From positions 1-16,729 of the forward strand of contig QNCQ01000010.1 in assembly GCA_003645825.1 (NCBI GenBank): a stretch of 16,729 nucleotides of DNA, in the 5' to 3' direction. Shown piece after piece: positions 1 through 8,657 of the stretch; position 1 is the stretch's first letter; each line of letters opens with the position of its first letter. A model generated the notes under the pieces. It made no database searches and had not been told where the DNA came from. It saw only the letters and a list, made by a program, of their open reading frames with translations. The translations under genes and the position numbers were made by a program. Source of the DNA: Fidelibacterota bacterium (GTDB lineage: Bacteria; Fidelibacterota; UBA2242; B5-G15).

Positions 1-1
1 A

Positions 2-283
2 ACTGAGACGCCTTATGACGTGAATTTGAGGGTACATGTTCCCCAGATATACAAAAATATCAGAAAAGTGTTCCCAGATACTAGAATGTATATAGCCAAT
101 GTTGCGTGCTATCCATCTGGGATGTGGTCGTTTGCATTTGCAACCAAAAAGTATGATCCAATAAAGGATTTTCGAGGGGTTCGGTATAAGAGAGACGGTT
201 TTAAGCTCAAATATTACAATGATCAGATACATAAAGCCTGTTTTATTCTTCCTAACTTCGTAAGAGATTTTATTGATGGATAA
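2..283 (+). CDS. speE: Spermidine synthase (aminopropyltransferase), C-terminal fragment
   Basis: The left edge of the window cuts this gene; only the last 93 residues are present, open from base 2 with no start codon. Family members transfer an aminopropyl group from decarboxylated S-adenosylmethionine to putrescine or, in some thermophiles, to agmatine. The fragment holds the end of the Rossmann-like catalytic domain. A segment resembling 'VPQIYKNIRKVFPDTRMYIA' is followed by 'YPSGMWSFAFATKKYDP', the conserved final strand of thermophile-type SpeE, and then a short tail seen in many homologues ('FRGVRYKRDGFKLKYYND'). The substrate-binding N-terminal half is outside the window, so substrate preference cannot be judged. 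Its stop overlaps the start of the next gene, a ureohydrolase, which supports a shared polyamine operon. Family assignment is secure; exact substrate is not. Confidence 0.9.
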   Translation, partial: TETPYDVNLRVHVPQIYKNIRKVFPDTRMYIANVACYPSGMWSFAFATKKYDPIKDFRGVRYKRDGFKLKYYNDQIHKACFILPNFVRDFIDG

Positions 284-1130
284 TCTTAAAAAACTAAAGT
301 TTGTAGGTTTTGAGTCGAATTATCCCGAGTCAGAAATTGTTTTTATAGGGATTCCTTTTGACGGGACCTCCTCGTATAGAGCAGGTAGCAGGTTTGGCCC
401 TATCTTTCTTAGAGAGGCTTCGGATAGCATAGAGACTTATTCGATTGTGCAGAAGAAGGATCTGCTAGATAAAAGGATCTGCGATGCGGGTGATATGATT
501 TTGCCCGTTGGTAATACTGAAAGAGCTTTGCAAGAGATAGAAACTCGGATATCCAGTATTCTGAGGGATAGAAAGAAGGTTTTTTCTTTTGGTGGTGAGC
601 ACCTAATAACTTTGCCTGTTCTGAAGGCTTTTCTTGATAGCTACGACGATTTATTTCTTATTTATATTGATGCTCACGCTGATTTAAGGGACGAATATCT
701 GGGAGAAAGGCTTTCGCATGCTACAGTTCTCCGAAGGGTTTGTGAAATTCTATCGGGGGAGAATATATTCCACATCGGGACCCGTTCAGGAGAGAAAAGC
801 GAGATAGAATTTGGTGAAGAAAACATTAATTTTTATCCGTCTTTTGTTTTAGAGAAGTTAAAGGAAGTTAATGAGCGTATTCCTGCGAGTGTCCCTGTTT
901 ACTTATCGGTTGATCTCGATGTACTGGATCCTTCTGTAGCTCCTGGAGTAGGTAATCCTGAACCAGGTGGTATTAGTTTTAATAGTTTGTTAAATTGTAT
1001 TTGTATGTTTGGCGAAAAGAACATAGTTGGGATGGACATAGTTGAGTTAAGTCCGCATTACGATCCTTCCGGAGTTTCTGCCATTGTTGCAGCAAAGTTA
1101 GTGAGAGAGATGATTCTTTTGTTTAAGTGA
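276..1130 (+). CDS. speB: Agmatinase / N1-aminopropylagmatine ureohydrolase (arginase family)
   Basis: A 284-residue cytosolic ureohydrolase that should release urea from a guanidino compound, most likely agmatine or N1-aminopropylagmatine, in polyamine synthesis. All six Mn-binding residues of the arginase/agmatinase fold are visible: H109 (FGGEH), D132, H134 and D136 (IDAHAD), and D213 and D215 (SVDLDVLDPS). The loop 'LSHATVLRR' (H148) and 'DIVELSP' near residue 257 are also typical. Length matches bacterial and archaeal agmatinases. I chose ATG 276 over TTG 273, which would add only one methionine; the Shine-Dalgarno is weak (AAGAGAT), and the start lies inside the end of speE, so translation is probably coupled. 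Arginase and formimidoylglutamase belong to the same fold, but the speE neighbour favours a polyamine role. Which guanidino substrate it prefers is inference. Confidence 0.9.
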   Translation: MDNLKKLKFVGFESNYPESEIVFIGIPFDGTSSYRAGSRFGPIFLREASDSIETYSIVQKKDLLDKRICDAGDMILPVGNTERALQEIETRISSILRDRKKVFSFGGEHLITLPVLKAFLDSYDDLFLIYIDAHADLRDEYLGERLSHATVLRRVCEILSGENIFHIGTRSGEKSEIEFGEENINFYPSFVLEKLKEVNERIPASVPVYLSVDLDVLDPSVAPGVGNPEPGGISFNSLLNCICMFGEKNIVGMDIVELSPHYDPSGVSAIVAAKLVREMILLFK

Positions 1131-2158
1131 TGGCGGGGTGGGGTATAAATAAACTTCCTTTGTTTTTTGCTACCGCATTACTTGTCTTTTCCTCTTGTGT
1201 CCATAGAACGGCAAAGATATATCTGGATAATGGCTTTGAATTGAGGTGGAATTTGGCCAATGAACTGGAAAAGCTTCAGGAATCCGTAAAGTTGGTTTCG
1301 GGGATTTGTTACTATAGGGGGTACATTTTATCTGAGAGCCTGAAGATTACGACAAGAGAGGCGAAAGTTTTGAACATGGAGAAGTTTGCTGTGGAGAAGT
1401 TTTATTTTAATAAAAACAGGTCTGGAAGTTCTGTAGTTATCTATTCTGATGCGGATAAAGTTTTACTTGTAACCTGTGCTCATGTTATAGATTTTCCGGA
1501 TACTCTTATGAGATGTTATTCCGTAGGTAGAGATAGAGCGGGATATGTCGAGGCTATATCTTATAAAGAAAAGCAGGAGTTGTATATTACCGAGCTGGAT
1601 GGGTATGATTCTGTGGAAGTTTTACTTATAGATAGGGGGCTTGATATTGCCTTCCTGCTGGTTCATATTTCAGAAGAAGCTATAAATACTGTCCAGGCTA
1701 TCGGGTGTCCCTATGGCAATTCCAGTAAGCTCAAGCTGGGTAGTAGAGTATACATAATAGGTTATCCGGGTGGTTATAAAATGATTAGTAGTGGGGTGAT
1801 TGGCAGAGTTGGTTCTGGAGCTGGTGAGTCAATAGTTGTAGATGCTCCTTTTAATAGAGGAGCAAGTGGAGGGGCCGTAGTTGCTATTAGAGAGGACGGC
1901 CAGGGACTTGAGTTAATAGGTCTTGCTCGCTCTGCTTCGGCAGAATTTCTTGAATTTCTTGTGCCTGCGGAAAGTTACGAATTTTCGGATTTGGAGAAAG
2001 TAAAACCCTATAGTGGTGAAGTTTATGTGGAGCGTCATCCGATTATAAGGTACGGTATTACTCTTGTTGTACCGATTAACAAGATTATTGAGTATATGAA
2101 GGAACATGCGGATACGTTTAAGAGCAAAGGTATAGGGCTAAATCTATTGAAGTTATGA
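1130..2158 (+). CDS. Putative lipoprotein trypsin-like (HtrA-type fold) serine protease without PDZ
   Basis: A 342-residue predicted envelope lipoprotein. The N-terminus has a hydrophobic segment (residues 8-20) ending in the lipobox-like FSSC, with C23 the likely lipidated cysteine. After a spacer with no recognisable domain (24-95), a chymotrypsin-fold domain carries a plausible triad: H118 in 'VTCAHV', D172 in 'DRGLDIAFLLV' and S246 in 'NRGASGGAV'. 'GYPGG' at about 211-215 is also typical of trypsin_2/HtrA-like enzymes. No PDZ domain follows; the remaining hundred residues hold 'VPINKIIEY', resembling the end of such a catalytic domain. ATG 1130 shares bases with the speB stop (TGATG), so it is read with the polyamine genes; an in-frame GTG at 1127 is less likely. 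Substrate is unknown. Protease activity is inferred from motifs; the S1-like fold call is fairly firm. Confidence 0.75.
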   Translation: MAGWGINKLPLFFATALLVFSSCVHRTAKIYLDNGFELRWNLANELEKLQESVKLVSGICYYRGYILSESLKITTREAKVLNMEKFAVEKFYFNKNRSGSSVVIYSDADKVLLVTCAHVIDFPDTLMRCYSVGRDRAGYVEAISYKEKQELYITELDGYDSVEVLLIDRGLDIAFLLVHISEEAINTVQAIGCPYGNSSKLKLGSRVYIIGYPGGYKMISSGVIGRVGSGAGESIVVDAPFNRGASGGAVVAIREDGQGLELIGLARSASAEFLEFLVPAESYEFSDLEKVKPYSGEVYVERHPIIRYGITLVVPINKIIEYMKEHADTFKSKGIGLNLLKL

Positions 2159-2239
2159 AGATGTATTTAGTGTGATGAGGAAAATATTTTAGCTGTATCT
2201 GGGGTGAGATGTAAAAGATATTAATGAAATGTTTGAGGT

Positions 2240-2268
2240 TTGGAAAAGAGAAGGAAAAGGACTATATT
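2240..2268 (+). promoter_or_regulatory. Candidate sigma70-type promoter for the gap-GH57-glgA operon
   Basis: TTGGAA (2240-2245, four of six matches to TTGACA) is followed after exactly 17 bases by TATATT (2263-2268, five of six to TATAAT). Transcription would start near 2275, giving a leader of about 35 bases. The 151-base gap between the protease gene and gap is the only sizeable spacer in the first 8.6 kb, so a new transcript starting here is sensible. No rho-independent terminator for the upstream polyamine genes is visible in it, so read-through remains possible. Confidence 0.45.
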
Positions 2269-2288
2269 TTGTCCCGGAAAAAGGCTAA

Positions 2289-3317
<1,029 letters not shown>

Positions 3318-3334
3318 GCCGGTTTAGGTGGGAT

Positions 3335-5452
3335 TTGAAAACCGTTAATTTCATTTTTGGAATACATAATCATCAGCCGGTAGGCAATTTTGATCGTGTG
3401 ATAGAAGATGCTTACCGGCGTTCCTATTTGCCTTTTATTGAGGTTCTGGAAGCTTTTCCTGATATTCACATAAGTCTTCATTATAGCGGTTGTTTGCTGG
3501 AATGGCTTGAAGAAAAGCATCCTGAGTTCATAGAACGAATAGTGTCTCTTGTTAAAAGAGGAAATGTTGAGATTCTATCAGGCGGTTTTTATGAACCTAT
3601 ACTGGCCATGATTCCAGAGAGAGACAGAGTTGGCCAGATTGAAATGATGAACAAGTATATTAAAAACAGGTTTGGGTATGTCCCTGAGGGGTTGTGGCTT
3701 ACTGAGCGAGTGTGGGAACCTGATTTACCGCGTGCAATATCAGAGGCAGGCATTAAATATGTTGCAGTTGATGATTACCATTTTCTAAGTAACGGATTTT
3801 TTAAGGATCAGCTTACTGGCTATTTTGTTACAGAGGACAGTGGCAAAAAAGTGGGTATTTTTCCGATAAGCCAGGATCTGCGTTATGCAATACCTTTTAA
3901 GGACCCGGAGTTCACAGTGGAATATTTGAAAAGCTACGCTACTGAGGATGGTTCAATTTGCATTGTTATGGCTGACGATGGGGAAAAATTTGGGGTCTGG
4001 CCGGGCACTTACAGAACTGCTTATGAAGAAAAGTGGCTCGAGAGATTTTTTGAGTTGCTTGTGGATAATAAGGATTGGTTGAAACTGAGGACCTTTTCAG
4101 AATATTATAACACTTTTTCTCCCAGAGGGAGAGTTTATCTACCCACAGCCTCCTATTTTGAGATGAGCGAATGGTCATTGCCCTGGAAAGCTGGAGAGAA
4201 ATTCAGTGAACTAATTGAGGAGTTTTCTAGCAGTGGAAGGCTTGATGAGATAAAACCGTTTCTAAAGGGAGGAATGTGGCGGAATTTTTTGAGCAAGTAT
4301 CCTGAATCGAACTGGATGCAGAAAAAAATGCTTTATCTTTCAGATACATTGCACGCTCTTGGCAGAAAGAACCTGTCAAAGTACGAACTTGCAAGGCTGC
4401 GGGAAGCCAGAAAGCATCTATGGAGAGGAATGTGCAACTGTGCTTACTGGCATGGGGTATTTGGGGGTTTGTATTTGCCTCATTTGAGGGATGCGATTTA
4501 TAATGAGCTGATAGCGTGTGAAAAAATTATAAGAGGCCTTGACAAGGAAGGGTGTGATACTGTTAGAAAACTGGATATAGATTGTGATGGTAGAGAAGAG
4601 ATTATTCTATGCAATGAGAAGTTTACAGTTGTGGTTTCTCCTTCGAGAGGTGGAATTATAGAGGAGCTATCTTTTCTCGAAAAGAAGGTCAATATCCTAA
4701 ATACTATGTCGAGGTACAGAGAGGCATATCACAGCAAACTTAAACAGGCTCAGCAGGTTGATGAAAGTGAATTGAGTGGTAGTATTCATGATATTCTGGT
4801 TTCCAAGGAGAAAGACCTCGATAAATATTTGTATTATGATAGGTATCCGCGTAAAATGTTGGTTGACCATTTTATAAAGCCCGATGTGAGTCTGGAGGGC
4901 TTCGTGAAAGGAGAGTACTACGAGGATAGTGATTTTATAGGTGGGGGTTTTTCCTTTAGAAGGAGGGGGAAGTCTATTGTACTTACAAGGGATGGATGGG
5001 TAAACTGGAAGAGATTCGGGATAAAGAAGGTTATAACTATAGAAAAGACTGGGATATTCGTTGAATACACACTTGAAAATACTGATACTAAGGAAAATAG
5101 TTTTAGGTTTGGAGTAGAGTTTAACTTTGCTATGTCCCGCGGAGATTCCGCGGATGCTTATTACCTGACGGAATCTGGTGAGATTAGCAAAAAGAGTTTG
5201 AATTTCACAGGCAAGCTGAGAAATCTGAAAAAAGTTTCAATTCTGGATGAATCTCGCGAATTTTCTGTGATTTTGGATGTTGGAGAGCCAATGGAGTTCT
5301 GGATGTTTCCTGTGGAGACAGTTTCTATTTCGGAGTCGGGTTTCGAAAAAGTTTATCAGAGCTCGGTAGTGATACCCTGGCTGGATGTTGTTTTAAAGCC
5401 TGGCTGTAAAAGAAAAATAGCCTACTTCCTATCAATTTTTACTCTATCATAG
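3335..5452 (+). CDS. GH57 4-alpha-glucanotransferase / alpha-amylase
   Basis: A 705-residue GH57 enzyme like the Thermococcus litoralis 4-alpha-glucanotransferase and Dictyoglomus AmyA. These retaining enzymes cut alpha-1,4 glucans and pass the chain to another glucan or to water. The GH57 motifs occur in order: 'GIHNHQPVG' at about residues 9-17, 'GGFYEP', 'LTERVWEP' with the nucleophile E124, 'MADDGEKFGVW' with acid/base D214 or D215, and 'SYFEMSEW'. The catalytic barrel is followed by the large beta-rich C-terminal region typical of this subfamily (about 420-705). The start is TTG 3335 with AGGTGG just upstream; the family N-terminus 'NFIFGIHNHQP' leaves no room for a later start. Cytosolic, as no signal peptide is present. 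Transferase versus amylase activity cannot be decided by motif, but the glycogen context favours chain remodelling. Confidence 0.9.
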   Translation: MKTVNFIFGIHNHQPVGNFDRVIEDAYRRSYLPFIEVLEAFPDIHISLHYSGCLLEWLEEKHPEFIERIVSLVKRGNVEILSGGFYEPILAMIPERDRVGQIEMMNKYIKNRFGYVPEGLWLTERVWEPDLPRAISEAGIKYVAVDDYHFLSNGFFKDQLTGYFVTEDSGKKVGIFPISQDLRYAIPFKDPEFTVEYLKSYATEDGSICIVMADDGEKFGVWPGTYRTAYEEKWLERFFELLVDNKDWLKLRTFSEYYNTFSPRGRVYLPTASYFEMSEWSLPWKAGEKFSELIEEFSSSGRLDEIKPFLKGGMWRNFLSKYPESNWMQKKMLYLSDTLHALGRKNLSKYELARLREARKHLWRGMCNCAYWHGVFGGLYLPHLRDAIYNELIACEKIIRGLDKEGCDTVRKLDIDCDGREEIILCNEKFTVVVSPSRGGIIEELSFLEKKVNILNTMSRYREAYHSKLKQAQQVDESELSGSIHDILVSKEKDLDKYLYYDRYPRKMLVDHFIKPDVSLEGFVKGEYYEDSDFIGGGFSFRRRGKSIVLTRDGWVNWKRFGIKKVITIEKTGIFVEYTLENTDTKENSFRFGVEFNFAMSRGDSADAYYLTESGEISKKSLNFTGKLRNLKKVSILDESREFSVILDVGEPMEFWMFPVETVSISESGFEKVYQSSVVIPWLDVVLKPGCKRKIAYFLSIFTLS

Positions 5453-5494
5453 TAAATTCAATGATTTTAGATTAGAAAAAGGATTTTGTATTGA

Positions 5495-5499
5495 GAGGT
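5495..5499 (+). promoter_or_regulatory. Shine-Dalgarno deciding the branching enzyme start
   Basis: GAGGT lies six bases before ATG 5506. This favours ATG 5506 over the in-frame TTG at 5491, which would add five residues before the family N-terminus 'GYLAFVLHSHIPYV'. Confidence 0.6.
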
Positions 5500-5505
5500 A
5501 ATATT

Positions 5506-7218
5506 ATGAGAGGGTATTTAGCTTTTGTACTTCACAGTCACATTCCCTACGTTGTCAACCATGGCGAATGGCCGCATGGGATGGATTGGCTCTATGAGGC
5601 AGCAAGTGAATCCTATCTTCCACTATTAGGAGAGTTTAACTCGCTGATATCGGACGGTATAAAGCCTAACGTAACAATTGGGATAACTCCTGTACTTGCC
5701 GAGCAAATGTCTTCAGAAAGATTTAAAGAGGGGTTTGTTAATTATTTGAAAATGAAAATTCAGGTGGCAGAGAAGGATAAGGAAGAATTTACCAGAACGG
5801 GTAGAAAATTACTCGCTGAGCTTGCTCGAATGTGGGTTGATTTTTATTCGAAAGAATTAGAAGAGTTTGAACATGTTTATAAAAGAAATTTGGTGGAGGC
5901 TTTTCGTAGTCTGCAAGATGACGGGCATATAGAGATTATTACATGTGCAGCAACTCATGGGTATCTGCCTTTGCTGGGTAAGGATGAATCCGTGGATGCA
6001 CAAATACGTATTGGGGTAGAGACATATAAAAGGCATTTCGGAAAGGATCCAGCAGGAATATGGCTTCCAGAATGTGCTTATAGACCCAGGTATAGATGGA
6101 GTTCCCCTGTAAAAGGTTATAAGAAAGAGTTTCTAAGAAAGGGACTTGAAGAATTTCTTTATCAGTACGGGATAAAGTACTTTATAGTTGACAAGTCTTT
6201 GATTCTGGGTGGTGATACGAAGGGGGTTTATCTTGAAAGGTTTGAGGCGTTAAAGCATCTGTGGAAGCAATTTAGGGAAGGTTACAAGGTTCCTGAGGTG
6301 GATGAAGAAAGGAGTATTTACGAAAATTATTTTGTATCAAGTAGCGGTACGGGGAGAGGGGCTGTTGTTTATGGCAGGCATGAGGAGGTAGGTTTACAGG
6401 TGTGGAGCGGTCGATGGGGCTACCCAGGCGATGGAAGGTATCTTGAATTCCATAAAAAACACTTTCCAAGTGGTCTGAAATACTGGAAAGTGACAAGCAA
6501 CGATTCTGATCTTGCCAGCAAAATGGAGTATTATCCAGATGACGTTGAAAAAGCTCTCGAAGATCATTCCGAACATTTTGTGAGCATAGTTGAGAAGTAT
6601 CTAAAGGAAAATTTTGATAAAACAGGGCGCGCTGGCATTATAACCTGTCCTTTTGATACGGAGCTGTTTGGACACTGGTGGTTTGAAGGGGTTAGGTGGC
6701 TTGGTAAGGTTCTCAGAAAACTGAATAAGAAAAAGGAATACAGGCCGATTACTCTGTCGGAGCACCTTAAGAGTAATTCCCCGGAGAGAGTTGTATCACT
6801 TCCCGAAGGTTCCTGGGGGCAGGGAGGTTTCCATTACATATGGTTGAATGAATGGACAGAGTGGACATGGAGAGAGATTTATAAAGCGGAAGATTTAATG
6901 GTGAACTTAGCTGACGAATATCGAGGGACATCAGACAAAAACATCACAGCAATATTAAACCAGATAGGGAGAGAACTTCTGCTCCTTGAAAGTTCAGACT
7001 GGCAATTTCTCATAAGCACCTGGAGTGCGAGAGACTACGCTGAGAATCGAGTTGCCTTTCATGCAGAAAGCATAAGGAGGTTGAAAGAAATACTGGATAG
7101 TTATTGTTCCACGGGGAAGCTGTCCGAGAGTGATGAAAGATATCTCAAAACGCTTGAAAAAAATGACGGGATATTCCCGGATATTGATTTTGAATACTGG
7201 TGTGTAATAGAAGAATGA
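5506..7218 (+). CDS. GH57 1,4-alpha-glucan branching enzyme
   Basis: A 570-residue GH57 branching enzyme of the type known from Thermus thermophilus and Thermococcus kodakarensis, which makes alpha-1,6 branches in glycogen. Motif 1 is 'LHSHIPYV' at residues 8-15; motif 2 is in 'ATHGYLPLLG'; motif 3 is 'GIWLPECAYRP' with nucleophile E189; motif 4 is 'CPFDTELFGHWW' with acid/base D384. The final helical domain has 'GSWGQGGFHYIWLNEWTEW', the aromatic-rich segment that contacts glucan. E189 sits close to its known place in homologues; D384 is about 30 residues later than in the Thermus and Thermococcus enzymes, so an insertion probably lies between them. It does not carry the extended C-terminus with helix-hairpin-helix repeats of some archaeal forms. 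It overlaps glgA by four bases (ATGA), so elongation and branching enzymes are translationally coupled. Confidence 0.92.
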   Translation: MRGYLAFVLHSHIPYVVNHGEWPHGMDWLYEAASESYLPLLGEFNSLISDGIKPNVTIGITPVLAEQMSSERFKEGFVNYLKMKIQVAEKDKEEFTRTGRKLLAELARMWVDFYSKELEEFEHVYKRNLVEAFRSLQDDGHIEIITCAATHGYLPLLGKDESVDAQIRIGVETYKRHFGKDPAGIWLPECAYRPRYRWSSPVKGYKKEFLRKGLEEFLYQYGIKYFIVDKSLILGGDTKGVYLERFEALKHLWKQFREGYKVPEVDEERSIYENYFVSSSGTGRGAVVYGRHEEVGLQVWSGRWGYPGDGRYLEFHKKHFPSGLKYWKVTSNDSDLASKMEYYPDDVEKALEDHSEHFVSIVEKYLKENFDKTGRAGIITCPFDTELFGHWWFEGVRWLGKVLRKLNKKKEYRPITLSEHLKSNSPERVVSLPEGSWGQGGFHYIWLNEWTEWTWREIYKAEDLMVNLADEYRGTSDKNITAILNQIGRELLLLESSDWQFLISTWSARDYAENRVAFHAESIRRLKEILDSYCSTGKLSESDERYLKTLEKNDGIFPDIDFEYWCVIEE

Positions 7219-8657
7219 ATATAGTTCATATTGCAGCTGAAGTTTATCCTTTCTCAAAGGTAGGAGGACTTGGAGATGTTTTGGGAGCTTTACCACGTGC
7301 CCAATGGAAAGCTGGTGATAGGGTTTGTGTTATAACGCCTCTATACAAAGAGGTGATTGACAAGAAGTATGAACTGAAGAGAATTTCTCTAGAGTTTGAT
7401 GTATGGATTGGGGGGAAAAAGAGGAAGTGTAGAGTTTTTGAATATAGTTATGACAGCACGTATAAGGTGTATTTTCTTTTTAATCGCTCCCTCTTCGCAA
7501 AAGGTGGCGTTTACACAGAATCTGATGGTTCTCCTCTTGCAAATTCCACGGAGAGATTTGTCTTTTTTCAAAAAGCTGCGCTAAGGGTTGTCAGTTGTCT
7601 TGCCAAAGATGCGGATATTATTCATTGTCATGATAATCATGTGGCAGTTTTGCCTCTTTATAAGAAGTTGAGATATAAAAATTTACGTGCCAGGACTTTT
7701 TTCACCATACATAATGTAGGTTATCAGGGTGTGGCGGATATGAGGGAGAAGGGGCTGTTCGGGTTGCCTGGAAGTTATTTTAGAAAGGGTGGTGATCTAT
7801 TCTGGCAGGGTAGTATAAACCCGATGAAGGCTGGAATCATTCATGCTGATGCAGTTGGCACTGTTAGTCCAACCCATGCAAGAGAAATTCTTGAGAGTGG
7901 CGAATTAAGTGCAGGTATGAGGGAAATCTTCGTCAGAACTGGCAGAAAGCTTTATGGTGTGCTCAATGGAGTTGACTATGATGAGTGGTCGCCTGAGAAG
8001 GATAGGTTCATCTGGAAGAATTATTCTATGAGCTCACTTGATAGCAAACAAGAGAACAAAAAGAGGTTGATTGCAGAGTTGGGGGTAGATGTTTCCTTGG
8101 AAGAGAGACCTTTAATTGGGATGGTTTCCCGGCTCGTTGAGCAAAAGGGTGTGGATATTCTTCTTGAAGCAATTCCGAGCATTGTGAGTCTCGGATGCGG
8201 GCTTGTTGTACTGGGGAAAGGGAATAGAAAGTACGAAGAAAAGTTGAAGAATTATCAGGAAAGATATAAAGGTGCTGTCTGCGTTAGGATTGGATATGAT
8301 TATCTGCTGTCACACAGGATCATAGCGGGGACTGACTTTTTTGTTGTTCCTTCTCGTTATGAACCATGTGGTGTTACTCAGATGTATAGTATGAGGTACG
8401 GAACAATTCCTATTGTCAGGAAGACGGGGGGATTGGCTGACACAGTGAAGGATTGGGATGGGAAGGAAGGAACCGGGATAGTGTTTGAGGAATACTGTGC
8501 AGAAGAGTTGTTTAAAGCAATTAGAAAGGCAGTTAACATTTATCGGAATCGTGATCTACACAGGGAAATTTCCTGTAATGGCATGAGGATGAGGTTTTCG
8601 TGGGATAAATCGGCGGGTGAGTATCGAAAATTGTATGCAAAGTTGATAGAAAGCTAA
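7215..8657 (+). CDS. glgA: Glycogen synthase (GT5, ADP/UDP-glucose: glycogen glucosyltransferase)
   Basis: A 480-residue GT5 glycosyltransferase that adds glucose from a nucleotide sugar to the non-reducing end of glycogen. The N-terminal half shows 'FSKVGGLGDVLGALP' with K15 of the KxGGL nucleotide-sugar motif (V where E. coli has T). The C-terminal Rossmann half has 'VSRLVEQKG' (R306 and K311, the phosphate-binding pair) and 'PSRYEPCGVTQ' with E383, the conserved Glu of the E-x7-E motif, then 'RKTGGLADTV'. Length matches E. coli GlgA (about 477). ATG 7215 overlaps the branching enzyme stop as ATGA and agrees with the family N-terminus; the GTG at 7200 is less likely. ADP-glucose is the usual bacterial donor, but no glgC is present here, so donor identity is open. 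Its stop overlaps that of tgt on the other strand. Confidence 0.96.
   Translation: MNIVHIAAEVYPFSKVGGLGDVLGALPRAQWKAGDRVCVITPLYKEVIDKKYELKRISLEFDVWIGGKKRKCRVFEYSYDSTYKVYFLFNRSLFAKGGVYTESDGSPLANSTERFVFFQKAALRVVSCLAKDADIIHCHDNHVAVLPLYKKLRYKNLRARTFFTIHNVGYQGVADMREKGLFGLPGSYFRKGGDLFWQGSINPMKAGIIHADAVGTVSPTHAREILESGELSAGMREIFVRTGRKLYGVLNGVDYDEWSPEKDRFIWKNYSMSSLDSKQENKKRLIAELGVDVSLEERPLIGMVSRLVEQKGVDILLEAIPSIVSLGCGLVVLGKGNRKYEEKLKNYQERYKGAVCVRIGYDYLLSHRIIAGTDFFVVPSRYEPCGVTQMYSMRYGTIPIVRKTGGLADTVKDWDGKEGTGIVFEEYCAEELFKAIRKAVNIYRNRDLHREISCNGMRMRFSWDKSAGEYRKLYAKLIES

Noticed and set aside
2183..2220. AT-rich imperfect stem after the protease gene, considered as a terminator
   Set aside because: The arms are almost all A-T with bulges and there is no following T-run.
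5137..5153. CCGCGG repeated twice with a five-base spacer inside the GH57 glucanotransferase gene
   Set aside because: It encodes ordinary residues in a supported reading frame and is followed by no T-run; probably chance.
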